Positions 26,823 to 35,200 of a stretch of 64,000 bases of DNA are shown here, in pieces. This stretch comes from Advenella incenata (lineage in GTDB: Bacteria; Pseudomonadota; Gammaproteobacteria; Burkholderiales; Burkholderiaceae_B). The DNA lies in the NCBI RefSeq assembly GCF_004217095.1, contig NZ_SHKO01000001.1, forward strand, positions 248,001-312,000. The letters are read 5' to 3'. Both the position numbers and the translations under genes were made by a program. Numbering within the stretch: the first letter of the stretch is position 1; the number at the start of each line of letters is the position of its first letter. The notes beneath the pieces are model-generated. The model searched no databases. It saw only the letters and a list, made by a program, of their open reading frames with translations, and was not told where the DNA came from.

Positions 26823-27577
26823 CAAACACGGGAATCACCCGGCCGACACTAGAGATAAACGGTCATCTGGCCATTATCACGCTCAATAAGGCACATAAGG
26901 CCAATAGCCTGGACTCCAATGATTTATTGGAACTATCCAGACATATAGAGACTATTAACCAACACGATGACGTATTGGTTTTGCAGGTTAGAAGTACCGG
27001 TAAATATTTTTGCAGCGGCTATGATTTACGTGGATTTGGCGAAAGAAAACATTCTTTTGAAGATGTTACAAACATGCTGGAAGACGCAAGGCCCGTCACA
27101 ATCGCTGTCCTTAATGGCGGTGTATATGGTGGGGGAACCGACCTTGCATTGTCTTGTGATTTCAGAATTGGCAATCCATCCGTAAATATGTTCATGCCTG
27201 CAGCAAGACTCGGCCTGCATTTTTATGAACGTGGTCTTAAGCGTTATGTGACTCGATTAGGACTAAATGCTGCAAAAAGACTGTTTCTTACTGCTGAGAA
27301 AATAGACGCAGAGCAAATGTTGAATATTGGGTATCTGACACATTTGGTCAACATAGACCAACAGGAAAAAGTGGTAGGAGAACTCAGCTATCGACTGAAT
27401 CAGATGGCCCCATTGGCTTTACTTGGAATGAAAAAACACCTCAATACAATTGCCCGTGGTTGTCTTGATTTGGATGAGCTAAAGAATGACATTTCTATTG
27501 CAGCCAAATCAGAAGATATCAAAGAAGGCGCGTTGGCTTGGGCCGAAAAAAGACAGCCTGTATTCAAAGGCAAATAA
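26819..27577 (+). CDS. Enoyl-CoA hydratase/isomerase (crotonase) family, atypical active site
   Basis: A 252-residue crotonase-fold protein. The oxyanion-hole region KYFCSGYDLRGF (62-73) and NGGVYGGGTDLALSCDFRIG (99-118) are recognisable. In classical hydratases two glutamates act as acid/base. Here the first position is D108 (GGGTDLAL) and the second is A128 (MPAARLG where MPExxLG is usual). It may therefore catalyse another CoA-ester reaction such as isomerisation, decarboxylation or hydrolysis. It is coupled to the CoA-transferase and followed by a Bug protein, suggesting import and CoA-dependent breakdown of one organic acid. Confidence 0.85.
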   Translation: MTNTGITRPTLEINGHLAIITLNKAHKANSLDSNDLLELSRHIETINQHDDVLVLQVRSTGKYFCSGYDLRGFGERKHSFEDVTNMLEDARPVTIAVLNGGVYGGGTDLALSCDFRIGNPSVNMFMPAARLGLHFYERGLKRYVTRLGLNAAKRLFLTAEKIDAEQMLNIGYLTHLVNIDQQEKVVGELSYRLNQMAPLALLGMKKHLNTIARGCLDLDELKNDISIAAKSEDIKEGALAWAEKRQPVFKGK

Positions 27578-27597
27578 GTTTCATACCTGGAGGAAAA

Positions 27598-28566
27598 ATG
27601 AAGACAGAATCAATGCTTAAATTAGTTTTAGCAGCATTACCCTTATTGGCCGTCTCAACGGCATTTGCAGAGTACCCAGACAAGCCAATTACATTGCTTG
27701 TCGGTTATCCGCCAGGCGGGGCTGCAGATCTGACAGCCCGATTGTTTGCCGACCAATTAAGTCAACAGCTAAAACAAACTGTTGTTGTAGAAAATAAGCC
27801 TGGTGCAGGTGGGACAATTTCCACTTCGAACTTGGCGCGTGCCAAATCGGACGGCTATACCCTTGGCATTGGCACTGCAAATTCGTTTGGGGTCGACCAG
27901 TTTTTATACAGGGTTAAATATACGCCAGAGGATTTCACGCCGATCAGTCAACTTGTTTCCTCTCCGCTGATACTTGCTGTCAATAAAGATATCCCCGCCA
28001 ATACTGTGGGGGAACTCAAGGATCTGATCAAAAAAAATCCAAATGATTTTAATTATTCATCTTCCGGGATTGGCGGATCTCCTCATATTGCAGGTCTCAT
28101 GTTTGAAAAAGCGGTGGGGGAAGATATTCTTCATGTGCCATTTAAAGGCGGTTCCGATTCGATGACGGCCATTGTGTCGGGCCAAGTCAAGTATTCCTTT
28201 GGCACAGCTGCATCTGTGCTGCCTTTAGGCAAGGCCGGCAGATATAAGATGATGGGGGTAACTTCACCTGAAAAATCACCGATTGCCCCAGATTTGCCTT
28301 CATTAAATGAATCTGGCATGCCAGGATTTACCTATCAAATCTGGTTTGGACTTCTGGCGCCCAAAGGACTGCCTGAAGATATTGCAGACAAGCTATTTAA
28401 TGCAACTCAAAAGGCCTTAAGCAATAAGCAGATGCAGAACAAACTTTTAATTGAAGGCAATATTGTGAAAGCTTCCGCTTCTCGGCGGCAGTTCAAGGAG
28501 TTTGCAATGGAAAAGGGCAATGAATCACTTGACCGGCTTAAGGCTTCCGGGATTCAGATTAAATAA
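27598..28566 (+). CDS. Bug-type (TctC) solute-binding protein
   Basis: A 322-residue periplasmic binding protein. GGAGG at 27589-27593 fixes the start at ATG 27598 rather than the upstream in-frame ATG at 27538. A Sec signal ends near STAFAEY, then YPDKPITLLVGYPPGGAADLTAR, NKPGAGGTIS, SDGYTLGIG and HVPFKGGSDSMTAIVSG. It is the third gene of the CoA-transferase operon, so it probably binds the acid that is then activated with CoA. Lower G+C than the other Bug genes here. No membrane subunits nearby. Confidence 0.88.
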   Translation: MKTESMLKLVLAALPLLAVSTAFAEYPDKPITLLVGYPPGGAADLTARLFADQLSQQLKQTVVVENKPGAGGTISTSNLARAKSDGYTLGIGTANSFGVDQFLYRVKYTPEDFTPISQLVSSPLILAVNKDIPANTVGELKDLIKKNPNDFNYSSSGIGGSPHIAGLMFEKAVGEDILHVPFKGGSDSMTAIVSGQVKYSFGTAASVLPLGKAGRYKMMGVTSPEKSPIAPDLPSLNESGMPGFTYQIWFGLLAPKGLPEDIADKLFNATQKALSNKQMQNKLLIEGNIVKASASRRQFKEFAMEKGNESLDRLKASGIQIK

Positions 28567-28801
28567 TCGTGTTCAGTTTTGCTATTGCTGGATTGATGCA
28601 GTAGAAAAGCGCCGTTGGCCGCCGCACGTGGCCTCGCGGTTGGCGTTTTTGTCTGGCGTTCCTGCTTTTCCGAGGCGTAAGGTCAACGCATTTGTCTGCA
28701 ATTAACCCTTGAGTAAAAAATAATTAAATAAGAATCATTCTCAATTTTATGTCATAATGGCGCTCTGTTATTAACCTTCGGGTATTGCGCCCATTGCACC
28801 T
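28567..28801. other. Intergenic region with possible terminator and Fur-like site
   Basis: After the Bug stop, CGCC and CCGC pair loosely with GCGG and GGCG ahead of TTTTT (about 28602-28655), a weak candidate terminator. Downstream lies the Fur-like site listed separately. No gene is seen. Confidence 0.35.
28724..28742. promoter_or_regulatory. Fur-box-like site upstream of AraC regulator
   Basis: An AT-rich site with the core AAGAATCATTCTC, matching the classical Fur 19-mer at 13 positions by my count, 60 bp upstream of the AraC-family gene. The core GAATGATTC recurs in the site before the TonB receptor. Iron repression of the regulator is the natural reading. Confidence 0.65.
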
Positions 28802-29902
28802 ATGAAACCAGGCCTTGAAAGCGCTGTCGACATCGTCAATCCGCATGTGCGACGTCCGGCTGCGGGCAGGCGGCCCTGGCGGGCGCTTGGCATGGTGCGA
28901 CGGCTCGACTTTAACACCCCGGGTTACCGATTTGAATCCGATCCGGTGGCTGCCAATGAACCCGTCCTGGAGGGGCGGCTGCGAACGGTGCAATTGCAAC
29001 CGGGCTTGTCCATGCACGGCACCGAAGTGATCGATCTACATAATATGGTTTCACGGGTGAACATCAAGGCCGGCTTGCGAGTGGTGCTCGCGTTGGCTGG
29101 CGTGATAGACGTGCGCATCGGAGGACAGCGGGTGCATCTGCGCGCAGATGATCCCGCTCATGCTGCCAGCGCCGCCATTATCAGCATGCCCGACGACGCC
29201 CTGTTTGAGCGGCAGTGGCAGCGGGGCAAATGGGAACGCAAACTTGCCCTGCATGTCACGCCCGAGTGGCTGCAAAGTCACGGCTGGCTGCGCACAAAAG
29301 ACCAATTGCCCGATATTGCCGGGCGAGCGCCAACTGCGCAAGAGCGCCCCACATGCCTGAATTTTCCCGATACGCTCTGCATCAAAGTCTGGCAACCTTC
29401 GCCGCACGCGCTGGCGCTGGCCGAGCAAATGCTGTGTCACTCTGAAGATCCGACAGATGAGCTCAGTCGCTTGCGGCTTGCCAGCCGGGCGCTGGAGCTG
29501 CTCTACGAAGCCCTGGCGAGCCAGCGTGCGGATGTTGGCGCAACAGGCTCGTTAAAAGGCAATTTACGACAGCGGGATCAGGACCGTATGTTGCGCTTGC
29601 GCAGCTTTATTGATAGTGAATTGCAGAAGCCTTTTGCACAGCCGACCGTGATTGCCGAGCTTGGACGCCGTTTCGGTCTGAGTGCCAGTGCGCTGCAGCG
29701 GCAATTTCGCAGCGCTTTCGGGACCTCGGTCAATGACTACCGGCGGGTCATGCGGCTGCATCAGGCCCGCACCAGCCTGGAGCAGGGCGTCAGTATTACC
29801 GAAGCTGCCTATCAGGCAGGCTATTCCAGTGCCGCCAACTTCGCAACGGCCTTTCGACGCCAGTTCGGATTGAGTCCCAAAAGCCTTTGCTCCCGGCTTT
29901 GA
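28802..29902 (+). CDS. AraC-family regulator of siderophore uptake
   Basis: A 366-residue AraC/XylS regulator like PchR/AlcR. The N-terminal two thirds is a ligand-sensing region. The C-terminal 100 residues hold two helix-turn-helix motifs: VIAELGRRFGLSASALQRQFRSAFG and ISITEAAYQAGYSSAANFATAFRRQFGLSP-like sequence. It sits just upstream of the TonB receptor operon with Fur-like sites before both genes, the standard arrangement for a regulator that senses an incoming ferric siderophore and activates its receptor. The ATG at 28802 lacks an obvious strong ribosome site. Confidence 0.87.
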   Translation: MKPGLESAVDIVNPHVRRPAAGRRPWRALGMVRRLDFNTPGYRFESDPVAANEPVLEGRLRTVQLQPGLSMHGTEVIDLHNMVSRVNIKAGLRVVLALAGVIDVRIGGQRVHLRADDPAHAASAAIISMPDDALFERQWQRGKWERKLALHVTPEWLQSHGWLRTKDQLPDIAGRAPTAQERPTCLNFPDTLCIKVWQPSPHALALAEQMLCHSEDPTDELSRLRLASRALELLYEALASQRADVGATGSLKGNLRQRDQDRMLRLRSFIDSELQKPFAQPTVIAELGRRFGLSASALQRQFRSAFGTSVNDYRRVMRLHQARTSLEQGVSITEAAYQAGYSSAANFATAFRRQFGLSPKSLCSRL

Positions 29903-29966
29903 TATTCGGGCAGATAAAAACTGACCTGGGCGCAAAGAACTTTGCGTGTTCGTCAAACTTATTTTG

Positions 29967-29986
29967 TAAATGAGAATGATTCAATG
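29967..29986. promoter_or_regulatory. Fur-box-like site upstream of TonB receptor
   Basis: Contains TGAGAATGATTC, sharing GAGAATGATTC in opposite orientation with the site before the AraC gene. It lies about 90 bp before the receptor start at 30074, suited to iron repression of the whole uptake operon. Confidence 0.65.
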
Positions 29987-30073
29987 TGACCTTGCTGCCT
30001 CCGAATGGGGCGGTGGCAGGACGCCTGTGTCTGATGGGCGTCACCGATCAGTCAGGAATACAAGGAATCAGTA

Positions 30074-32164
30074 ATGAAAATGTCCGGCAAGCGCGAGAGC
30101 GGCAGACGGTTTGGGATTGACATGACACTTGCGCCTATGGTGCTGGCGCTGTTTTTTTCCGGCGCCGTGTACGCGCAGGAAAAAGCGCCGGTTGCTACAC
30201 TGGATGCGGTGGTTGTGACCGCCAGCGGCGTGGAACAAAGTGTCAAGGATGCACCCGCATCCCTGACCGTCATCACTCAGGACGACATTAAAAAAGGCGG
30301 CTATACCTCTGTGGCGCAAGCGGTCAGCAAAGTGGAAGGCGTTTATATGGTGGGGGGCGATCCCAATAGCCGCGACATTGCCATTCGTGGCCTGCCTGGC
30401 GAGTACACGCTGATCATGGTGGACGGCAAGCGCCAGAATACCCGGGAAACCATGAATCGCGGTACCGGCGGCGTCCAGTATGAATTCATGCCGCCGCTGG
30501 CCGCCATTGAACGCATCGAAGTGGTGCGGGGACCCATGTCTTCCCTTTACGGTTCCGATGCAATGGGGGGCGTGGTCAATATCATCACCAAGAATGTGCC
30601 CAAAGAATGGTCGGTTGCCGTGGACAGTTCCGTCACCCTGCAGACCGATAACGACTACGGCAATGGGCGCGAGGCCCAGTTCTGGCTTGGCGGGCCGATC
30701 AAGGATGAGGTTCTGGGCCTGCAAATCTATGGCTCATATGACGATCAGACCGAGGGCAGCAATCATTTTTCCAATATATCCGGCCCCTACGGCAGGAATA
30801 ACAAGAGCATAGGATTGAAATTGGCGGCCAAACTGGCCGAGAATCAGGATCTTGTGTTTGATGTGGCTTCGCAGCGCCTGACGACCGAGGCGACACCGGG
30901 CAAATCAATCCAGCCTACGCTGCCGTGGAACAAGGTGCAATATCGTCGCACATCGTTTGGTCTGACACATACAGGACACTGGCGCCTGGGCGAATCGAAA
31001 ATCTCCCTGTACCGGGAATCCAACGATCAGGAAAACTGGCCCAAAACCGGCGAATACACTGAAAATCGTCGTATCGTCAATACGACCCTGGATGCCACCT
31101 TCAGCATGCCTTTCACATCCCATACGCTGCGCTTCGGTGGCCAGTATTTGCACAGCCGTCTGGACGGCATCCAGAAAGAGGCCGCCTTTGCCAACTATCC
31201 GACCAATACCAATGAAGTGTCGCTGAGCAATTATGCGCTTTTCATTGAAGACGACTACTACGTAACCGACAAATTCACCATTACCGCCGGGGTTCGCATG
31301 GACCACGATGAGCGCTTCGGGATCCACTGGTCCCCCCGGCTTTACGGCGTCTATCATCTGACCGATGCGCTCACGATCAAGGGCGGAATCGCCAGCGGTT
31401 TTAAAGCGCCGACCATTCGCCAGAGCTCGCCGGGTTATTGCATGTCCACTGGGGGCAATTCCGGCTTTCGAGGCCCGCTTTGCGGCAATCCTGATCTAGA
31501 ACCGGAAACCAGCGTGACCCAGGAGCTTGGGCTGGTGTATGACTGGGCAGAAGATAGTAATTTTTCCGCAACGCTGTTCAATACCAATTTCAAGAACAAA
31601 GTCGCCAGTTACGATACCGGCCGGCAGGATCCGCTAAATCCCGGCAGTAACAACCACTTGTACGTTTACGACAATATTGACAAGGTGCAGATCTACGGTC
31701 TGGAGCTTGGCCTGAACATGCCGCTCACCGATTCGCTGCGTTTGTCTTCAAACTACACGTACACCAAGTCCAAACGCAAAGGCGGAGGTGAAGTCGCATT
31801 CAACGGACGTTCGCTGGACGGTGAACCGCTGGAAACGACGCCCGAGCATGTGCTGAACACGCGCCTGGACTGGCAGGCCAGTGACCGGTTGTCCGCCTAC
31901 CTGCGCTGGAATCTGACCGGCAAGTCCTATTACGCAGCCTATCGCAATGGCGCCATGGATGTGCGCACCCGCCCAGGCGGCTCTACTTTCGACGTTGGCG
32001 GCAGCTACCAAGTGAGCAAGAATGTGGCATTTCGTCTTGCGGTACTGAATGTGACCGATCACAAAACGCCACTGGATCTGCGTACCCGTTATGAAGGGCT
32101 GGACGGCAACTGGATGGTTGACCAGGGCCGCCGCGTATGGCTTGGCGCCAGCATTAATTTCTAG
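30074..32164 (+). CDS. TonB-dependent siderophore receptor
   Basis: A 696-residue outer-membrane receptor of the FepA/CirA/BfrD type. After a signal peptide (cleavage near VYAQE) comes a TonB-box-like LDAVVVTASG, a plug domain (APASLTVITQDDI, IAIRGLPGEYTLIMVDGKR, VVRGPMSSLYGSDAMGGVVNIITK) and a 22-strand-type barrel ending in an aromatic residue (VWLGASINF), as outer-membrane proteins do. It begins an operon with a complete ABC importer. The FepA/CirA resemblance suggests a catecholate siderophore, but the ligand is not established. Preceded by a Fur-like site. Confidence 0.92.
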   Translation: MKMSGKRESGRRFGIDMTLAPMVLALFFSGAVYAQEKAPVATLDAVVVTASGVEQSVKDAPASLTVITQDDIKKGGYTSVAQAVSKVEGVYMVGGDPNSRDIAIRGLPGEYTLIMVDGKRQNTRETMNRGTGGVQYEFMPPLAAIERIEVVRGPMSSLYGSDAMGGVVNIITKNVPKEWSVAVDSSVTLQTDNDYGNGREAQFWLGGPIKDEVLGLQIYGSYDDQTEGSNHFSNISGPYGRNNKSIGLKLAAKLAENQDLVFDVASQRLTTEATPGKSIQPTLPWNKVQYRRTSFGLTHTGHWRLGESKISLYRESNDQENWPKTGEYTENRRIVNTTLDATFSMPFTSHTLRFGGQYLHSRLDGIQKEAAFANYPTNTNEVSLSNYALFIEDDYYVTDKFTITAGVRMDHDERFGIHWSPRLYGVYHLTDALTIKGGIASGFKAPTIRQSSPGYCMSTGGNSGFRGPLCGNPDLEPETSVTQELGLVYDWAEDSNFSATLFNTNFKNKVASYDTGRQDPLNPGSNNHLYVYDNIDKVQIYGLELGLNMPLTDSLRLSSNYTYTKSKRKGGGEVAFNGRSLDGEPLETTPEHVLNTRLDWQASDRLSAYLRWNLTGKSYYAAYRNGAMDVRTRPGGSTFDVGGSYQVSKNVAFRLAVLNVTDHKTPLDLRTRYEGLDGNWMVDQGRRVWLGASINF

Positions 32165-32172
32165 GATAGCAA

Positions 32173-33294
32173 GTGTTCGGAACGATAAAGAGGTGGATCT
32201 TTGCAGCATGGCTGATTGGTATGTTACTGGTCAGTCTGCCGGCAAGCGCGCAGATAGAGATCACCGATCAGGCAGGAAGAACCGTGCGCCTGGCACAGCC
32301 GGCGCAGCGTATCTTTTTTTCCGAGCCGGGCGACTTCACGGTCATGGCCATGCTCGAAGAAAATCCGGCCAGGCGAATTGTGGCGTGGAACCGATGGCGC
32401 CTGGACAAACACACGTTGGATCACTGGCGCAGCATTGACCCGGTTGCGTTCGACAAGATCAACCAGATGGTGATTGATGGCCCGCAAAACCTGAATGCAG
32501 AAATGCTGATTGCCAATCAGCCGGACCTGGTTGTGCTTGATCATTTTTTTGCCAATGCAAAGCAGACGATTGCTCGGCTGGAGCAAGCCGGCATTCCGGT
32601 GGCTGTGCTCAACCTGGAGGCTGATTTGCGCGAGCGTAATGCCACCGAAGGCATAGAGAAGATGGCCATCCTGATTGGACGGGAGCACCGCGGTCGGGAG
32701 GTCGCAGACTTTATTGTTAGCCATGTGCAGCGCATCACGCAACGCGTGGCCAAACTCAAGCAGCAGCAGGCTGCCTTGCCAACGGTGTTGATGGAACCCC
32801 ATGCTGGCACCGGCCCCTGTTGTATGTCGGTGGGCTCCGGGGTGCTCATGGGCGATCTTATTGTAATGGCGGGCGGGCGGTTGCTTGGCAGCGAGATTGT
32901 CGAAGGCTTATCTGCTCAACTGAGCGCTGAATATGTCATTGCCAGTGATCCTGAAGTTTATATCGGTACGGGCGGTCGGCATATCGAGGCGCGCGGTGGT
33001 CTGTTGCTGGGGCCTGATGTTGACCCGGCCGCCAGCCGTGCCAGTCTGCAGCGCGTTACCCAGCGTGTTGGGATTGCCCAGACCAGCGCCGCGCGCAATC
33101 AACGCAGCTACGGTATCTGGCATAGCGGCTATCCCATTGTCAATCTGGAACTGATCGCCACCTGGCTGCATCCCGAACTGTTCAGCGATGTGGATCCAAT
33201 GGCTACGCTTGCCCAGATCAACCAGCGCTTCATGGCCAAGCCACTGACCGGCACTTTCTGGATTACGCCGAACCCGACACAAAAAGCTCACTGA
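32173..33294 (+). CDS. Iron-siderophore ABC transporter substrate-binding protein
   Basis: A 373-residue periplasmic binding protein of the FecB/BtuF class. A Sec signal ends near LPASAQ, then ITDQAGRTVRLAQPAQRIFF, PDLVVLDHFF, VAVLNLEADLRERNATEGIE and a C-terminal TWLHPELFSDVDPMA. GTG 32173 is preceded by AGGA that overlaps the receptor stop, so translation is closely coupled. The cysteine pair GPCCMSVGSG is unusual but not functionally assigned. With the permease and ATPase it forms the inner-membrane import step. Confidence 0.87.
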   Translation: MFGTIKRWIFAAWLIGMLLVSLPASAQIEITDQAGRTVRLAQPAQRIFFSEPGDFTVMAMLEENPARRIVAWNRWRLDKHTLDHWRSIDPVAFDKINQMVIDGPQNLNAEMLIANQPDLVVLDHFFANAKQTIARLEQAGIPVAVLNLEADLRERNATEGIEKMAILIGREHRGREVADFIVSHVQRITQRVAKLKQQQAALPTVLMEPHAGTGPCCMSVGSGVLMGDLIVMAGGRLLGSEIVEGLSAQLSAEYVIASDPEVYIGTGGRHIEARGGLLLGPDVDPAASRASLQRVTQRVGIAQTSAARNQRSYGIWHSGYPIVNLELIATWLHPELFSDVDPMATLAQINQRFMAKPLTGTFWITPNPTQKAH

Positions 33295-34385
33295 TGCATC
33301 TTGACCAACCATTTTCCCAGGCCCCGGACTCAGAGACCGCCGCGATCCATGCTCGCTGGCAGCAGCACAGGCGTATCATGCGTCGACGTCGCTGCATCGT
33401 GGTGGCGCTGGCCCTGCTGGCGCTGGCCGCCGCCCTTATAGATCTTTTCACCGGCAGTGCAGCGCTGACACCAACACAGGTCATGCGGGGCTTGTGGAAT
33501 GCGGATTCGCTGACAACACCGATGCAGGTCGTGCTGTGGCAGGTCAGGCTGCCCGTGGCGCTCATGGCACTGCTGGTGGGCGGGGCGCTGGCACTGGCCG
33601 GCGTTGAGATGCAAACCATTTTGAACAATCCGCTGGCCGAGCCTTTTACGCTGGGTGTCTCTTCGTCTGCGGCATTGGGGGCGGCGTTGGCCATTGTGCT
33701 TGACTGGGGGGTGATTGGCAGCAATGCCACGTGGCTGGTGCCTGCCAATGCGTTCGTCTTCGCCTTGACTTCGCTTATGTTGTTGCAGTTTCTGGCGCAA
33801 TGGCGCGGCGCCCAGGCGCAGACACTGGTGCTTTTCGGGATTGCCATCGGTTTTTCTGCTGGTGCATTGCTCTCCCTGTTGCAGTTCATGGCCAGCGAAG
33901 AAGCGCTGCAGCAACTGGTATTCTGGAGCATGGGCAGTCTGGCCCGCGCTGATTGGCAGAGTGTCGCCATTGTCGCGGCTACGCTGGCCGTGACCCTGCC
34001 CTTTTCGTGGCGCGCAGCCGGTCAATTGACAGCGCTGCGGCTTGGCGAGGAACGCGCCCGCAGTTTTGGCATTGATGTGACCTCGCTGCGGCGTTGGGCG
34101 CTGGTGCGTATCAGTTTGCTTGCGGCCACAGCCGTGGCTTTTGTGGGCACGGTAGGATTTGTCGGTCTGGTCGCGCCCCATGTGGCCAGGATGATTGTCG
34201 GGGACGGACACCGTCACCTGTTGCCGGCCAGTGTACTGATTGGTGCCGCACTGGTTGCGCTGGCCTCTGTAGCCAGCAAATCATTGCTGCCGGGCATCAC
34301 GCTGCCGATAGGCATTGTGACGGCGCTGGTCGGCCTGCCAGTCTTTATGGGGTTGATACTGCGTCGCAGCGGGGGGCAGGGATGA
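33294..34385 (+). CDS. FecCD-family iron-siderophore ABC permease
   Basis: A 363-residue permease with roughly nine to ten membrane segments. FecCD hallmarks are RLPVALMALLVGGALALAGVEMQTILNNPLAEPFTLGVSSSAALGAALA (residues about 83-130), GIAIGFSAGALLSLLQFMAS, WSMGSLARADW, and GTVGFVGLVAPHVARMIVGDGHRHLLPAS near residue 280-310. A cytoplasmic basic N-terminus precedes the first helix. It overlaps the binding-protein stop (TGATG) and the ATPase start (ATGA). It probably works as a homodimer since only one permease gene is present. Confidence 0.9.
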   Translation: MHLDQPFSQAPDSETAAIHARWQQHRRIMRRRRCIVVALALLALAAALIDLFTGSAALTPTQVMRGLWNADSLTTPMQVVLWQVRLPVALMALLVGGALALAGVEMQTILNNPLAEPFTLGVSSSAALGAALAIVLDWGVIGSNATWLVPANAFVFALTSLMLLQFLAQWRGAQAQTLVLFGIAIGFSAGALLSLLQFMASEEALQQLVFWSMGSLARADWQSVAIVAATLAVTLPFSWRAAGQLTALRLGEERARSFGIDVTSLRRWALVRISLLAATAVAFVGTVGFVGLVAPHVARMIVGDGHRHLLPASVLIGAALVALASVASKSLLPGITLPIGIVTALVGLPVFMGLILRRSGGQG

Positions 34386-35197
34386 ACGCCGGATTGAACT
34401 TGCATATTGAAAACCTGGGTGTTCATTATCGACAGCGTACTGTGCTTTGTGGTGTCGATCTGCACGATATTCAGCCTGGTGAGCTGATCGCGCTGGCCGG
34501 CCCGAATGCCGCAGGCAAGTCTACGCTGCTCAAGGCGATTGCGGGGCTGGTGCCAGCCAGCGGGCAAATCCGTTATGGACTCGATAACTGGTCTGGCTGG
34601 TCTGCCGGCAAGCGGGTGGCTCATATTGGCTTCATGCCCCAGACCTCTGCGGAAAGCAGCAACCTTACTGTACTTGAAGCCACGTTGGTGGCATTGCAGT
34701 GCGGGCGGACCGGCGCGCGTAAAGATGATGAATTGACTGCCTTGCGCGTTATAGAACATCTGGGTATTGGCGAACTGGCCCTGCGCGCACTGCAGGAGTT
34801 GTCGGGAGGCCAGCGACAACTAGCCGCGCTGGCCCAGGCCGTGGTGCGCGGCAGTCCGATCCTGTTGCTGGACGAACCGGTCAGCGCACTGGATCTGGCG
34901 CATCAATGGCAGGTCATGAATGTAGCGCGCCGCCTGGCCAATGAAGGCAGAATCGTCATTGTTGTATTGCATGATCTGGCGCTTGCCGCGCAATGGGCCG
35001 ACCGCATTGCCATTTTGCATAACCAGCGCATACATGCGTTTGGTCGTCCCAATGCCATTATCACCGATGCCCTGCTGCGAGAGGTATGGGGCGTGCAGGC
35101 GCGCGTCCGTACCTGCGAGCAGGGGCGCCCTTTTGTACTTGTAGACGCTGTCGCGACCGACATGGATCGCCCACGCCGTCAGACAACCACAGGATAA
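34382..35197 (+). CDS. Iron-siderophore ABC transporter ATP-binding protein
   Basis: A 271-residue ATPase of the FecE/FhuC type. Walker A is GPNAAGKST, the Q-loop lies in GFMPQTSAES, the signature is LSGGQRQLAALAQAV, and Walker B is PILLLDEPVSALD, followed by the switch His in VLHDLALAAQWAD. ATG 34382 overlaps the permease stop by 4 bp. An open frame extends upstream into the permease in another reading frame, but it has no ribosome site there. Energises ferric-siderophore import with the preceding two proteins. Confidence 0.92.
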   Translation: MNAGLNLHIENLGVHYRQRTVLCGVDLHDIQPGELIALAGPNAAGKSTLLKAIAGLVPASGQIRYGLDNWSGWSAGKRVAHIGFMPQTSAESSNLTVLEATLVALQCGRTGARKDDELTALRVIEHLGIGELALRALQELSGGQRQLAALAQAVVRGSPILLLDEPVSALDLAHQWQVMNVARRLANEGRIVIVVLHDLALAAQWADRIAILHNQRIHAFGRPNAIITDALLREVWGVQARVRTCEQGRPFVLVDAVATDMDRPRRQTTTG

Positions 35198-35200
35198 TTC

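Noticed and set aside
33330-34217. A 295-codon minus-strand open frame opposite the FecCD permease
   Set aside because: Gln/His/Arg-rich low-information translation, a usual artefact of an antisense permease gene.
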